Notes: generated by a model not told the origin, from the letters alone. A stretch of 64,000 bases of DNA from Megaustenia siamemsis (GCA_032433765.1 JAVIAB010000024.1:12731959-12795958); one strand, 5' to 3'. Numbered from the stretch's first letter, positions 21,361-35,600 are shown. Numbers and translations: made by a program.

Positions 21361-21490
21361 GGGATAAAAGCCACTTGGTCAAAATGACAATTTTTTAAAA
21401 AAAGGTGAAAAAATGTGGTATGGTAACAGCTTTACGTAGGGGAGAAACAAAACAAAAGTTGACGTTTCGGCCACGTAGGCTTTCAGCTGA
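21361..21490 (-). mobile_element. Hammerhead-associated repeat, reverse copy
   Basis: The minus strand carries a 26-nt motif at 21461-21486 (CTGA...GGCCGAAACGTC) followed by 'aacttttgttttg', 'gtaaagctgttaccatacca' and a T-rich end. The same order occurs at 24738-24850 on the plus strand. The motif resembles a hammerhead core that lacks the UGA after CUGA. It may be a Penelope-like or retrozyme-like remnant; that assignment is inference. Confidence 0.4.
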
Positions 21491-21514
21491 AACAATAAAA
21501 TCCCAACCAACCTC

Positions 21515-21640
21515 TTCCGGGTTTACCCAGCCTTAAATGGGTACCGGAATGTTTTCTGGGAAAGTAAAGCGGCACGGGCGTAATACCGACCACATTACCC
21601 TAAAAATCATGCGCTGAAGGTCTTTAAAATTGATGGCCAA
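21515..21640 (+). mobile_element. SINE1 body, head missing
   Basis: From 'cttccgggtttacccag' through 'taataccgaccacattaccc' to 'gatggccaataatacc', then directly into the 42-bp array, whose unit is the SINE1 tail. The tRNA-like head is absent. Confidence 0.85.
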
Positions 21641-22481
21641 TAATACCATATTCCCTATACGCCACTTCGCGTGACGGGTCACTAATACCATATTCCCTAT
21701 ACGCCACTTCGCGTGACGGGTCACTAACACCATATTTCCTATACGCCACTTCGCGTGACGGGTCACTAACACCATATTCCCTATACGCCATTTGGCGTGA
21801 CGGGTCACTAACACCATATTCCCTATACGCCACTTCGCGTGACGGGTCACTAACACCATATTCCCTATACGCCACTTGGCGTGACGGGTCACTAACACCA
21901 TATTCCCTATACGCCACTTGGCGTGACTGGTCACTAACACCATATTCCCTATACGCCACTTCGCGTGACGGGTCACTAACACCATATTCCCTATACGCCA
22001 CTTGGCGTGACGGGTCACTAACACCATATTCCCTATACGCCACTTGGCGTGACGGGTCACTAACACCATATTCCCTAAACGCCACTTGGCGTGACGGGTC
22101 ACTAACACCATATTCCCTATACGCCACTTGGCGTGACGGGTCACTAACACCATATTCCCTATACGCCACTTGGCGTGACGGGTCACTAACACCATATTCC
22201 CTATACGCCACTTGGCGTGACGGGTCACTAACACCATATTCCCTATACGCCACTTGGCGTGACGGGTCACTAACACCATATTCCCTATACGCCACTTGGC
22301 GTGACGGGTCACTAACACCATATTCCCTATACGCCACTTGGCGTGACGGGTCACTAACACCATATTCCCTAAACGCCACTTGGCGTGACGGGTCACTAAC
22401 ACCATATTCCCTATACGCCACTTGGCGTGACGGGTCACTAACACCATATTCCCTATACGCCACTTGGCGTGAAGGGGGTAC
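21640..22481 (+). repeat. 42-bp array, about 20 copies, amplified SINE1 tail
   Basis: Unit: 'gtcactaacaccatatt', then 'ccctatacgccac', then 'ttggcgtgacgg'. This equals the terminal segment of single-copy SINE1 (compare 51250-51296 and 63191-63235). Each unit has the inverted repeat ACGCC...GGCGT. The array closes with the normal SINE1 end 'ggggtactttac' at about 22475-22487. Both minus-strand frames (304 and 279 codons) result from a stop-free 14-codon unit. Confidence 0.92.
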
Positions 22482-22494
22482 TTTACTTTTTTTT

Positions 22495-22692
22495 TAACAC
22501 AATGATAGACGTTTGATGAGTTCTATTTTTCTTTCTTTTACTTTATCTCTGCCTATGTCTTTCTTTCTTCCTTTCTTTCTGTATTTCTTTCTATTTCTTT
22601 CTGTCTTTCTTTCTTTTCTTTCTGTCTGTCTTTCTTTCTATTTCTTTCTTTCTTGTCTTCCTTCCTTTCAGTTCTTTCTTTCTTTCTATCGT
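22495..22692. repeat. (TTTC)n polypyrimidine tract
   Basis: Imperfect TTTC/TTTCTG repeats with a poly-T start, directly after the SINE1-tail array. Confidence 0.85.
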
Positions 22693-23231
22693 TAGTTCCG
22701 AAATACACAAATAATTAATTGCGCACGTCTAACACCGCTAATAATACGAGGATCAATACTGAGGTATATAAACGTAGATAGTAGAGTACTAATGTCGCGA
22801 ACAACTCAAACCAATAAAACGAACAAGCTTGTGTTTAGCCAACCTACAGAATGAGATCCTATAATAGCTCTTTATTTATTCCTTTACATTATTTTTGCTA
22901 TAAATAATCCCTTAGAATAGAATTGTGACATTTAAGAAAATAACGTTAATTAACACCGGATATACAAGCATGGCTTACACATCACGCAGTCTGGAACCCT
23001 GGATTAGTTATCTAAGTCCTCGAGGTGTTCCCATTTGTTTGGTTAGCCATAACTTGTATTTCGTCAGAGTTAGCTCAGGTAGCACATGTTTTCTGTTTTT
23101 GAAATGTTGCAAAATATTTCTGAAAATATTCCACGCTAACCTGCTCTCTTTTCCAAGCCATTCATATTTTTGGGGTCACATATATTCTATAATCAGGCCG
23201 TATGTCTTTGCGGAAATTTGCACTTTATCTC
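22693..23231. other. Unassigned stretch
   Basis: A 105-codon plus-strand frame (22925-23242) has no motif I recognise. Nothing else seen. Confidence 0.3.
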
Positions 23232-23768
23232 AACCCGTCTGAAAGAATCTCAGTCTCTACCTCGATCTCCCACGGAAAGCTGCAAACATTACAACCCGTC
23301 TGAAAGAATCTCTGTCTAAAGCCAGATCTCCCACGGAAAGCTGCAAACATTACAACCGGTCTGAAAGAATCTCTGTCTAAAGCCAGATCTCCCACGGAAA
23401 ACTGCAAACATTACAACCCGTCTGAAAGAATCTATGTCTAAAGCCAGATCTCCCACGGAAAGCTGCAAACATTACAACCGGTCTGAAAGAATCTCTGTCT
23501 AAAGCCAGATCTCCCACGGAAAGATGCAAACATTACAACCGGTCTGAAAGAATCTATGTCTAAAGCCAGATCTCCCACGGAAAGCTGCAAACATTACAAC
23601 CCGTCTGAAAGAATCTCTGTCTCTAGCCAGATCTCCCACGGAAAGCTGCAAACATTACAACCCGTCTGAAAGAATCTCTGTCTCTAGCCAGATCTCCCAC
23701 GGAAAGCTGCAAACATTACAACCGGTCTGAAAGAATCTCTGTCTAAAGCCAGATCTCCCACTTCCTCT
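23232..23768. repeat. 61-bp minisatellite, about 9 copies
   Basis: Unit with 'gtctgaaagaatctctgtct', 'gccagatctcccacgg' and 'aaagctgcaaacattacaa'. Two alternating variants ('acccgtc' or 'accggtc'; 'taaagcc' or 'tctagcc'). Confidence 0.95.
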
Positions 23769-23865
23769 GTTGTCATGTTCTAGTTTCTTTAAAACACCCT
23801 CTTTTTGGTCTGTCCCTGTCTCGTTTTCCTGGAATCATGCCTTCCATTACTGTTCATTCTAAAGG

Positions 23866-24006
23866 TAAAGGTACGAGACTTGAATCGGCGTCGTAGAACG
23901 CGGATTTGTATATATGTGCCCCTTTGCCTATCCAGCGGTGTTCGGAGACACCTGTCTTTTTTCGCCTCAACTATCGTAACTCACAAGCAAGGCTCCATTC
24001 TTCACG
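23866..24006 (-). mobile_element. SINE2 3' fragment
   Basis: Reverse of SINE2: 'gtacgagacttgaatcggcgtc', 'tatccagcggtgttcggaga', 'acctgtc'. The head and middle are absent. Confidence 0.65.
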
Positions 24007-24227
24007 TATGACACTGTATTTATACAGATTTTGTTTATAAGCCAGTGTTTTTAGAGTGGTTAGGTCTTTTAATACGGCTTCATTGCTTTTTTCATTATCT
24101 GAGGTATCCTTAGGATTTTTCTGCAGCATTTTGATTGGAATGAATCGCTGTTCTTCTTTGTTGTTTGCAAGGCAATCCATGATTCTATTTTCTATCAGTG
24201 ATATTGAATCATGAATTATTCATGACT

Positions 24228-24300
24228 GGACGTCCTAGAGATAAGAGTCGAAGTCTGGACAAGAAGGTAAAGGTTCGAATCTTTCAGGCTATATGACTTA
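24228..24300 (+). mobile_element. tRNA-derived SINE head, separate family
   Basis: A-box-like 'gtcctagagataagagt' and B-box-like 'ggttcgaatct' about 45 bp apart. The downstream body is not shared with the other families here. Confidence 0.45.
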
Positions 24301-24737
24301 TTTTTCTCCTGAAATCCGCGATTTCTCAGTAATTTATCCTCTTTTAGTCTTTAGGTAGTGGGACATATGTCTAGCCCTCAAATTTAACAGCAAAAAAAAC
24401 ACACGATTTGCTGTGCAGATTACACACTATAAAGAAGTAACGGCGTCAAGATTCGGGGTGCACACACACAGTTAGATATGCACAGTTTATACATATCTTG
24501 TACCCACCTCCCCATATTATTAGAACCCTTCCGTTCCGTCTTCTCGCCTGAATGCCTGGTCAGTGAGATATGTAATTGGTCATCCGCCTTCTCTTTTTGG
24601 TCCATTCACAAGCTGACCACGCTTTGAAACACAGGGAAGTGACCCTTTTTTAAATTTCCTTTCTTGAGTATCTAGCATATTATCGCCATATAGTTTGATA
24701 TGTTTACATATTCTTATATATATAATTTGTGTTGTTG
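24301..24737. other. Unassigned stretch
   Basis: No element recognised before the hammerhead-associated repeat. It may be the upstream part of that element. Confidence 0.25.
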
Positions 24738-24850
24738 TTTGTAGTTCCAGCTGAAGGCCTACTTGGCCGAAACGTCGACTTTTGTTTTGCCCCTTGCCAA
24801 GTAAAGCTGTCACCATACCATTTTCTTCTTCTCTTCTCCTTTTTTTAAGA
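24738..24850 (+). mobile_element. Hammerhead-associated repeat, forward copy
   Basis: Motif at 24751-24776 (CTGAAGGCC...GGCCGAAACGTC), then 'gacttttgttttg', 'agtaaagctgtcaccata' and a pyrimidine-rich end. GGCC/GGCC can pair as stem II, and GAAAC is intact. Compared with the hammerhead core, UGA after CUGA is missing, so activity is unlikely. Confidence 0.4.
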
Positions 24851-24939
24851 ATTGCTACACTATACAGAGCCCTTTTTGATGATTAATCTATCTAGCGCCG
24901 AAAGACACATCATAAGCTCATGATTTTAGCCATTAATCT

Positions 24940-25285
24940 CTATTCTTGGCGAGTCGTTCGATATTATCTGATGAGTCTATGCCTGCAAACTTTGCCTCTC
25001 TTATAAGCTTCCGTTTCAGTATTTCTCTAGGTCTTCATCTTTTTTACTTTATCCTCATGTTTCCCATAGAAGAGCCTGTTTTGAATTCTATTGTTGTCTC
25101 TTCTCAACACATGTCCGACATATGTCCTTCTTTTCTTCCTAATTGTAGATGAGATCGTTAGTTCCATGATCGTTTCTCTTATCTCTATATCAGTCTTGAA
25201 TTTATTCCACTGCACAAAGACCATTATTTTTAGGCATTTGTCTTCAAAAGTGTTTCGTTTTCTCTCAATCTCTTTTGTTCTTTTT
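24940..25285 (-). mobile_element. LINE-D C-terminal fragment, reverse
   Basis: The minus strand reads DKCLK, WNKFKTDIEIRETI, then RKKRRTYVGHVLRRDNNRIQ, collinear with WNEFKTNEKIREI and KKRRWSYVGLVMKSDNNRI at 54830-55000. Confidence 0.7.
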
Positions 25286-25367
25286 TAACTTTCACATGGG
25301 TGGGTAAGGGTTGATGATACGTAATAGAATACTTAGAAAATACAAATTGAAAACATTTCACTTGCCA

Positions 25368-26262
25368 CGCACATTTGGCGGTGCCTCGACTACAGCGAGG
25401 GAAAAAAGGAATAAAGTCTATGTCACATGCACGCCCATGTGGCTGTCGGTGCCCCGACTACAGTGAAGGAAGAAAGAAAAAAAAACTATGCCACGTCCAT
25501 GTGGCTGTCGTTGCCCTGAATATAGTAAGGAGAGAAAGGAATAACAACTGTCACATTCTACGTCCATGTGGCTGTCGGTGCCCTGACTATAGTAAGGAGA
25601 GAAAGGAATAACAACTGTCACATTCTACGTCCATGTGGCTGTCGGTGCCCTGACTATAGTTAGGAGAGAAAGGAATAAAAACTGTCACATGCCACGCCCA
25701 TGTGGCTGTCGGTGCCCTGACTATAGTAAGGAGAGAAAGGAATAAAAACTGTCACATGCCACGCCCCTGTGGCTGTCGGTGCCCTGACTTTTGTAAGGAG
25801 AGAAAGGAAGAAAAACTGTCACATACAACGCCCATGTGGTTGTTGGTGCCCTGACTATAGTAAGAAGAGAAAGGAAGAAAAACTGTCACATGCAACGCCC
25901 ATGTGGTTGTTGGTGCCCTGACTATAGTAAGAAGAGAAAGGAAGAAAAACTGTCACATGCAACGCCCGTGTGGTTGTTGGTGCCCTGAATATAGTAAGAA
26001 GAGAAAGGAAGAAAAACTGTCACTTGCCACGTTCATGTGGCTGTTGGTGTCCTGACTATAGTAAGGAGAGAAAGGAAGAAAAACTGTCACATGCTACGTC
26101 CATGTGGCTGTTGGTGCCCTGACTATAGTAAGGAGAGAAAGGAAGAAAAACTGTCACATGCCACATCCATGTAGCTGTTGGTGCCCTGACTATAGTAAGG
26201 AAAGAAAGGAAGAAAAACTGCCACATGCAATGCCTGTGTGGCTGTTGGTGCCCTGACTACCC
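25368..26262. repeat. 67-bp minisatellite, about 13 copies
   Basis: Unit with 'catgtggctgtcggtgccc', 'tgactatagtaaggagag' and 'aaaggaa(t/g)aaaaactgtcac'. Units grade from left to right: 'aataacaac', then 'aataaaaac', then 'aagaaaaac', a gradient typical of local duplication. Confidence 0.95.
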
Positions 26263-26467
26263 AATCTCGCTCAGCTGTAAGAGATTGTTTGTAATTGAGT
26301 GGAGACTAATAGCAGCGGTGACGGGTTTGGCTGGCCGTCTTGTCGTGGTACTGATCTAACCGTCTAAATGATGTTGGTATTTCTTAACCGTTTGTCTGAA
26401 AGCATTTCCGGACTTATGTTAGGTCTGGACTCTATATATTAAAACTTCATCTTTCTAACTCGCATCT

Positions 26468-26645
26468 CAACCAAGCAGCAAGAACTCCATTGGATTAGCT
26501 CTGTCTTCGTATGTCGAGAAATCATACATAAAAATCCCAATCTGTGTAGCCGGGATTTGAACCCACAACTCCTCTATCTCAATGCCGGCGTCTTGCCTCG
26601 AGAGTAAACAGTCCCCCATAAATATAACATTACACATGATGTAAC
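26468..26645 (-). mobile_element. SINE3-like element next to the satellite
   Basis: The minus strand has 'ctctcgaggcaagacgccgg' and the B-box-like 'gtgggttcaaatcccggct', a tRNA-like layout. The body continues to 'catacgaagacagagc'. It ends about 40 bp before the first 68-bp satellite unit. Confidence 0.5.
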
Positions 26646-26684
26646 ACAACACGATGGCGAACTTATTACTTTCGTCTCACCCTT

Positions 26685-29600
26685 GTCATTGCATTACAAT
26701 AGTCACATAGTTTTACACCAGAAACACAATTTGATTGACACTACAGACTCTAGTCATTGCATTACAAAAGTCACATAGTTTTACACCAGAAAAACAATTT
26801 GATTGACACTAAAGACCCTAGACATTGCATTACAATAGTCACATAGTTTTACACCACCAACACAATTTGATTGACACTACAGACTCTAGTCATTGCATTA
26901 CAATAGTCACATAGTTTTACACCAGAAACACAATTTGATTGACACTACAGACCCTAGTCATTGCATTACAATAGTCACAGTTTTACACCAGAAACACAAT
27001 TTGATTGACACTACAGACCCTAGTCATTGCATTACAATAGTCACATAGTTTTACACCAGAAACACAATTTGGTTGACACTACAGACCCTAGTCATTGCAT
27101 TACAATAGTCACATAGTTTTACACCAGAAACACAATTTGATTGACACTACAGACATTAGTCATTGCATTACAATAGTCACATAGTTTTACACCAGAAACA
27201 CAATTTGATTGACACTACAGACCCTAGTCATTGCATTACAATAGTCACATAGTTTTACACCAGAAACACAATTTGATTGACACTACAGACCCTAGTCATT
27301 GCATTACAATAGTCACACAGCTTTACACCAGAAACACAATTTGATTGACACTACAGACCCTAGTCATTGCATTACAATAGTCACATAGTTTTACACCAGA
27401 AACACAATTTGATTGACACTACAGACCCTAGTCATTGCATTACAATAGTCACATAGTTTTACACCAGAAACACAATTTGATTGACACTACAGACCTAGTC
27501 ATTGCATTACAATAGTCACATAGTTTTACACCAGAAACACAATTTGATTGACACTACAGACCCTAGTCATTGCATTACAATAGTCACATAGTTTTACACC
27601 AGAAACACAATTTGATTGACACTACAGACCCTAGTCATTGCATTACAATAGTCACATAGTTTTACACCAGAAACACGATTTGATTGACACTACAGACTCG
27701 GGTCATTGCATTACAATAGTCACATAGTTTTATACCAGAAACACAATTTGATTGACACTACATACCCTAGTCATTGCATTACAATAGTCACATAGTTTAC
27801 ACCAGAAACACAATTTGATTGACACTACAGACCCTAGTCATTGCATTACAATAGTCACATAGTTTTACACCAGAAACACAATTTATTGACACTACAGACG
27901 ACCGTAGTCATTGCATTACAATAGTCACATAGTTTTACACCAGAAACACAATTTGATTGACACTACAGACGACCCTAGTCATTGCATTACAATAGTCACA
28001 TAGTTTTACACCAGAAACACAATTTGATTGACACTACAGACCCTAGTCATTACATTACAATAGTCACATAGTTTTACACCAGAAACACAATTTGATTGAC
28101 ACTACAGACCCTAGTCATTGCATTACAATAGTCACATAGTGTTACACCAGAAACACAATTTAATTGACACTACAGACCCTAGTCATTGCATTACAATAGT
28201 CACATAGTTTTACACCAGAAACACAATTTGATTGACACTACAGACCCTAGTCATTGCATTACAATAGTCACATAGTGTTACACCAGAAACACAATTTAAT
28301 TGACACTACAGACCCTAGTCATTGCATTACAATAGTCACATAGTTTTACACCAGAAACACAATTTGATTGACACTACAGACCCTAGTCATTGCATTACAA
28401 TAGTCACATAGTTTTACACCAGAAACACAATTTGATTGACACTACAGACCCTAGTCATTGCATTACAATAGTCACATAGTTTTACACCAGAAACACAATT
28501 TGATTGACACTACAGACCCTAGTCATTGCATTACAATAGTCACATAGTTTTACACCAGAAACACAATTTGATTGACACTACAGTCCCTAGTCATTGCATT
28601 ACAATAGTCACATAGTTTTACACCAGAAACACAATTTGATTGACACTACAGACCCTAGTCATTGCATTACAATAGTCACATAGTTTTACACCAGAAACAC
28701 AATTTGATTGACACTACAGACTCTAGTCATTGCATTACAATAGTCACATAGTTTTACACCAGAAACACAATTTGATTGACACTACAGACCATAGTCATTG
28801 CATTGCAATAGTCACATAGTTTTACACCAGAAACACAATTTGATTGACACTACAGACCCTAGTCATTGCATTGCAATAGTCACATAGTTTTACACCAGAA
28901 ACACAATTTGATTGACACTACAGACCCTAGTCATTGCATTACAATAGTCACATAGTTTTACAACAGAAACACAATTTGATTGACACTATAGACTCTAGTC
29001 ATTGTATTACAATAGTCACATAGTTTTACACCAGAAACACAATTTGATTGACACTACAGACCCTAGTGATTGCATTACAATAGTCACATAGTTTTACACC
29101 AGAAACACAATTTGATTGACACTACAGACCCTAGTGATTGCATTACAATAGTCACATAGTTTTACACCAGAAACAAAATTTGATTGACACTACAGACCCT
29201 AGTCATTGCATTACAATAGTCACATAGTTTTACACCAGAAACACAATTTGATTGACACTACAGACCCTAGTCATTGCATTACAATAGTCACATAGTTTTA
29301 CACCAGAAACACAATTTGATTGACACTACAGACCCTAGTCATTGGATTACAATAGTCACATAGTTTTACACCAGAACCACAATTTGATTGACACTACAGA
29401 CCCTAGTCATTGCATTACAATAGTCACATAGTTTTACACCAGAAACACAATTTGATTGACACTACAGACCCTAGTCCTTGCATTACAGTAGTCACATAGT
29501 TTTACACCAGAAATACAATTTGATTGACACTACAGACCCTAGTCATTGCATTACAATAGTCACATAGTTTTACACCAGAAACACAATTTGATTGACACTA

Positions 29601-32600
29601 CGGACTCTAGTCATTGAATTACAATAGTCACATAGTTTTACACCAGAAACACAATTTGTTTGACACTACAGACCCTAGTTATTGCATTACAATAGTCACA
29701 TAGTTTACGCCAGAAACACAATTTGATTGACACTACAGACGACCCTAGTCATTGCATTACAATAGTCACATAGTTTTACACCAGAAACATAATTTGATTG
29801 ACACTATAGACCCTAGTCATTGCATTACAATAGTCACATAGTTTTACACCAGAAACACAATTTGATTGACACTACAGACCCTAGTCATTGCATTACAATA
29901 GTCACATAGTTTTACACCAGAAGCACAATTTGATTGACACTACAGGCCCTAGGCATTACATTACAATAGTCACATAGTTTTACACCAGAAACACAGTTTG
30001 AGTGACACTACAGACCCTAGTCATTGCATTACAATAGTCACATAGTTTTACACCAGAAACACAATTTGATTGACACTTCAGACCCTAGTCATTGCATTAC
30101 AATAGTCACAAAGTTTTACACCAGAAACACAATTTGATTGACACTACAGACTCTAGTCATTGCATTACAATAGTCACAGTTTTACACCAGAAACACAATT
30201 TGATTGACACTACAGACCCTAGTCATTGCATTACAAAAGACACATAGTTTTACACCAGAAACACAATTTGATTGACACTACAGACTCTAGTCATTGCATT
30301 ACAATAGTCACATAGTTTTACACCAGAAACACAATTTGATTGACATTACAGACCCTAGTCAGTGCATTACAATAGTCACATAGTTTTACACCAGAAACAC
30401 AATTTGATTGACACTACAGACCCTAGTCATTGCATTACAATAGTCACATAGTTTTACACCAGAAACACAATTTGATTGACACTACATACTCTAGTCATTG
30501 CATTACAATAGTCACATAGTTTTACACCAGAAACACAATTTGATTGACACTACAGACCCTAGTCATTGCATTACAATAGTCACATAGTTTTACACCAGAA
30601 ACACAATTTGATTGACACTACAGACCCTAGTCATTGCATTACAATAGTCACATAGTTTTACACCAGAAAAACAATTTGATTGACACTACAGACTCTAGTC
30701 ATTGCATTACAATAGTCACATAGTTTTACACCAGAAACACAATTTGATTTACACTACAGACCCTAGTCATTGCATTACAATAGTCACATAGTTTTACACC
30801 AGAAACACAATTTGATTAACACTACAGACCCTAGTCATTGCATTACAATAGTCACATAGTTTTACACCTGAAACACAATTTGATTGACACTACAGACCCT
30901 AGTCATTGCATTACAATAATCACATAGTTTTACAACAGAAGCACAATTTGATTGACACTACAGACCCTAGTTATTGCATTACAATAGTCACTTAGTTTTA
31001 CACCAGAAACACAATTTGATTGACACTACCGACCCTAGTCGTTGCATTACAGTAGTCACGTAGTTTTACACCAGAAACACAATTTGATTGACACTACCGA
31101 CCCTAGTCATCGCATTACCAATAGTCACATAGTTTTACACCAGAAACACAATTTGATTGACACTACAGACCCTAGTCATTGCATTACAATAGTCACATAG
31201 TTTTACACCAGAAACACAATTTGATTGACACTACAGACTCTAGTCATTGCATTACAATAGTCACATAGTTTTACACCAGAAACACAATTTGATTGACACT
31301 ACAGACCCTAGTCATTGCATTACAATAGACACATAGTTTTACACCAGAAACACAATTTGATTGACACTACAGACCCTAGTCATTGGATTACAATAGTCAC
31401 ATAGTTTTACACCAGAACCACAATTTGATTGACACTACAGACCCTAGTCATTGCATTACAATAGTCACATAGTTTTACACCAGAAACACAATTTGATTGA
31501 CACTACAGACCCTAGTCCTTGCATTACAGTAGTCACTTAGTTTTACACCAGAAATACAATTTGATTGACACTACAGACCCTAGTCATTGCATTACAATAG
31601 TCACATAGTTTTACACCAGAAACACAATTTGTTTGACACTACAGACTCTAATCATTGAATTACAATAGTCACATAGTTTTACACCAGAAACACAATTTGT
31701 TTGACACTACAGACCCTAGTTATTGCATTACAATAGTCACATAGTTTACACCAGAAACACAATTTGATTGACACTACAGACGACCCTAGTCATTGCATTA
31801 CAATAGTCACATAGTTTTACACCAGAAACATAATTTGATTGACACTATAGACCCTAGTCATTGCATTACAATAGTCACATAGTTTTACACCAGAAACACA
31901 ATTTGATTGACACTACAGGCCCTAGGCATTACATTACAATAGTCACATAGTTTTACACCAGAAACACAATTTGAGTGACACTACAGACCCTAGTCATTGC
32001 AGTACAATAGTCACATAGTTTTACACCAGAAACACAATTTGATTGACACTTCAGACCCTAGTCATTGCATTACAATAGTCACAAAGTTTTACACCAGAAA
32101 CACAATTTGATTGACACTACAGACTCTAGTCATTGCATTACAATAGTCACAGTTTTACACCAGAAACACAATTTGATTGACACTACAGACCCTAGTCATT
32201 GCATTACAATAGACACATAGTTTTACACCAGAAACACAATTTGATTGACACTACAGACTCTAGTCATTGCATTACAATAGTCACATAGTTTTAGACCAAA
32301 AACACAATGTGATTTACACTACAGACCCTAGTCACTGCATTACAATAGTCACATAGTTTTACACCAGAAACACAATTTGATTGACACTACAGACCCTAGT
32401 CATTGCATTACAATAGTCACATAGTGTTACACCAGAAACACAATTTGATTGATACTACAGACCATAGTCATTGCATTACAATAGTCACATAGTTTTACAC
32501 CAGAAACACAATTTGATTGACACTACAGACTCTAGTCATTGCATTACAATAGTCACATAGTTTTACACCAGAAACACAATTTGATTGACACTAGAGACTC

Positions 32601-35600
32601 TAGTCATTGCATTACAATAGTCACATAGTTTTACACCAGAAACAAAATTGATTGACACTACAGACCCTAGTCATTGCATTACAATAGTCACATAGTTTTA
32701 CACCAGAAACACAATTTGATTGACACTACAGACTCTAGTCATTGCATTACAATATTCACATAGTTTTACACCAGAAACACAATTTGATTGACACTACAGA
32801 CCCTAGTCATTGCATTACAATAGTCACATAGTTTTACACCAGAAACACAATTTGATTGACAATACAGACCCTAGTCAGTGCATTACAATAGTCACATAGT
32901 TTTACACCAGAAACACAATTTGATTGACACTACAGACCCTAGTCATTGCATTACAATAGTCACATAGTTTTACACCGGAAACACAATTTGATTGACACTA
33001 CAGACTCTAGTCATTGCATTACAATAGTCACATAGTTTTACACCAGAAACAAAATTGATTAACACTACAGACCCTAGTCATTGCATTACAATAGTCACAT
33101 AGTTTTACACCAGAAACACAATTTGATTGACACTACAGACTCTAGTCATTGCATTACAATAGTCACATAGTTTTACACCAGAAACACAATTTGATTCACA
33201 CTACAGACCCTAGTCATTGCATTACAATAGTCACATAGTTTTACACCAAAAACACAATGTGATTGACACTACAGACCCTAGTCACTGCATTACAATAGTC
33301 ACATAGTTTTACACCAGAAACACAATTTGATTGACACTACAGACCCTAGTCATTGCATTACAATAGTCACATAGTTTTACACTAGAAACACAATTTGATT
33401 GATACTACAGACCCTAGTCATTGCATTACAATAGTCACATAGTTTTACACCAGAAACACAATTTGATTGACACTACAGACTCTAGTCATTGCATTACAAT
33501 AGTCACATAGTTTTACACCAGAAACACAATTTGATTGACACTAGAGACTCTAGTCATTGCATTACAATAGTCACATAGTTTTACTCCAGAAACAAAATTG
33601 ATTGACACTACAGACCCTAGTCATTGCATTACAATAGTCACATCGTTTTACACCAGAAACACAATTTGATTGACACTACAGACTCTAGTCATTGCATTAC
33701 AATATTCACATAGTTTTACACCAGAAACACAATTTGATTGACACTACAGACCCTAGTCATTGCATTACAATAGTCACATAGTTTTACACCAGAAACACAA
33801 TTTGATTGACACTACAGACCCTAGTCATTGCATTACAATAGTCACATAGTTTTACACCAGAAACACAATTTGATTGACACTACAGACCCTAGTCAGTGCA
33901 TTACAATAGTCACATAGTTTTACACCAGAAACACAATTTGATTGACACTACAGACCCTAGTCATTGCATTACAATAGTCACATAGTTTTACACCAGAAAC
34001 ACAATTTGATTGACACTACAGACTCTAGTCATTGCATTACAATAGTCACATAGTTTTACACCAGAAACACAATTTGATTGATACTACAGACCCTAGTCAT
34101 TGCATTACAATAGTCACATAGTTTTACACCAGAAACACAATTTGATTGACACTACAGACTCTAGTCATTGCATTACAATAGTCACATAGTTTTACACCAG
34201 AAACACAATTTGATTGACACTAGAGACTCTAGTCATTGCATTACAATAGTCACATAGTTTTACTCCAGAAACAAAATTGATTGACACTACAGACCCTAGT
34301 CATTGCATTACAATAGTCACATAGTTTTACACCAGAAACACAATTTGATTGACACTACAGACTCTAGTCATTGCATTACAATATTCACATAGTTTTACAC
34401 CAGAAACACAATTTGATTGACACTATAGACCCTAGTCATTGCATTACAATAGTCACATAGTTTTACACCAGAAACACAATTTGATTGACACTACAGACCC
34501 TAGTCATTGCATTACAATAGTCACATAGTTTTACACCAGAAACACAATTTGATTGACACTACAGACCCTAGTCAGTGCATTACAATAGTCACATAGTTTT
34601 ACACCAGAAACACAATTTGATTGACACTACAGACCCTAGTCATTGCATTACAATAGTCACATAGTTTTACACCAGAAACACAATTTGATTGACACTACAG
34701 ACTCTAGTCATTGCATTACAATAGTCACATAGTTTTACACCAGAAACACAATTTGATTGACACTACAGACTCTAGTCATTGCATTACAATAGTCACATAG
34801 TTTTACACCAGAAACACAATTTGATTGACACTACAGACCCTAGTCATTGCATTACAATAGTCACATAGTTTTACACCAGAAACACAATTTGATTGACACT
34901 ACAGACCCTAGTCAGTGCATTACATTAGTCACATAGTTTTACACCAGAAACACAATTTGATTGACACTACAGACCCTAGTCATTGCATTACAATAGTAAC
35001 ATAGTGTTACACCAGAAGCACAATTTGATTGACACTACAGACCCTAGTCATTGCATTACAATAGTCACATAGTTTTACACCAGAAACACAATTTGATTGA
35101 CACTACAGACTCTAGTCATAGCATTACAATAGTCACATAGTTTTACACCAGAAACACAATTTGATTGACACTACAGACCCTAGTCATTGCATTACAATAA
35201 TCACATAGTTTTACACCAGAAGCACAATTTGATTGACACTACAGACCCTAGTTATTGCATTACAATAGTCACTTAGTTTTACACCAGAAACACAATTTGA
35301 TTGACACTACCGACCCTAGTCATTGCATTACAGTAGTCACATAGTTTTACACCAGAAACACAATTTGATTGACACTACAGACCCTAGTCATTGCATTACA
35401 ATAGTCACATAGTTTTACACCAGAAACACAATTTGATTGACACTACAGACCCTAGTCATTACATTACAATAGTCACATACTTTTACACCAGAAACACAAT
35501 TTGATTGACACTACAGACCCTAGTCATTGCATTACAATAGTCACATAGTTTTACACCAGAAACACAATTTGATTGACACTACAGACCCTAGTCATTGCAT

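Noticed and set aside
21533..22463. Minus-strand open frames of 304 and 279 codons with 14-residue repeats
   Set aside because: They run through the 42-bp SINE1-tail array. The period is divisible by three and the unit has no stop in these frames, so length is not evidence of coding. Two overlapping frames are equally open.
22925..23242. 105-codon plus-strand frame
   Set aside because: No motif, no repeat support, ends in the 61-bp array; likely chance.
24010..24180. Minus-strand frame of about 60 codons (Lys, Asn, Glu rich)
   Set aside because: Protein-like composition, but no family recognised and no splice signals. It runs into the SINE2 fragment. Kept only as a note.
26535..26615. tRNA gene next to the satellite
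   Set aside because: The T arm is only partly paired and no acceptor stem can be formed; treated as a SINE head.
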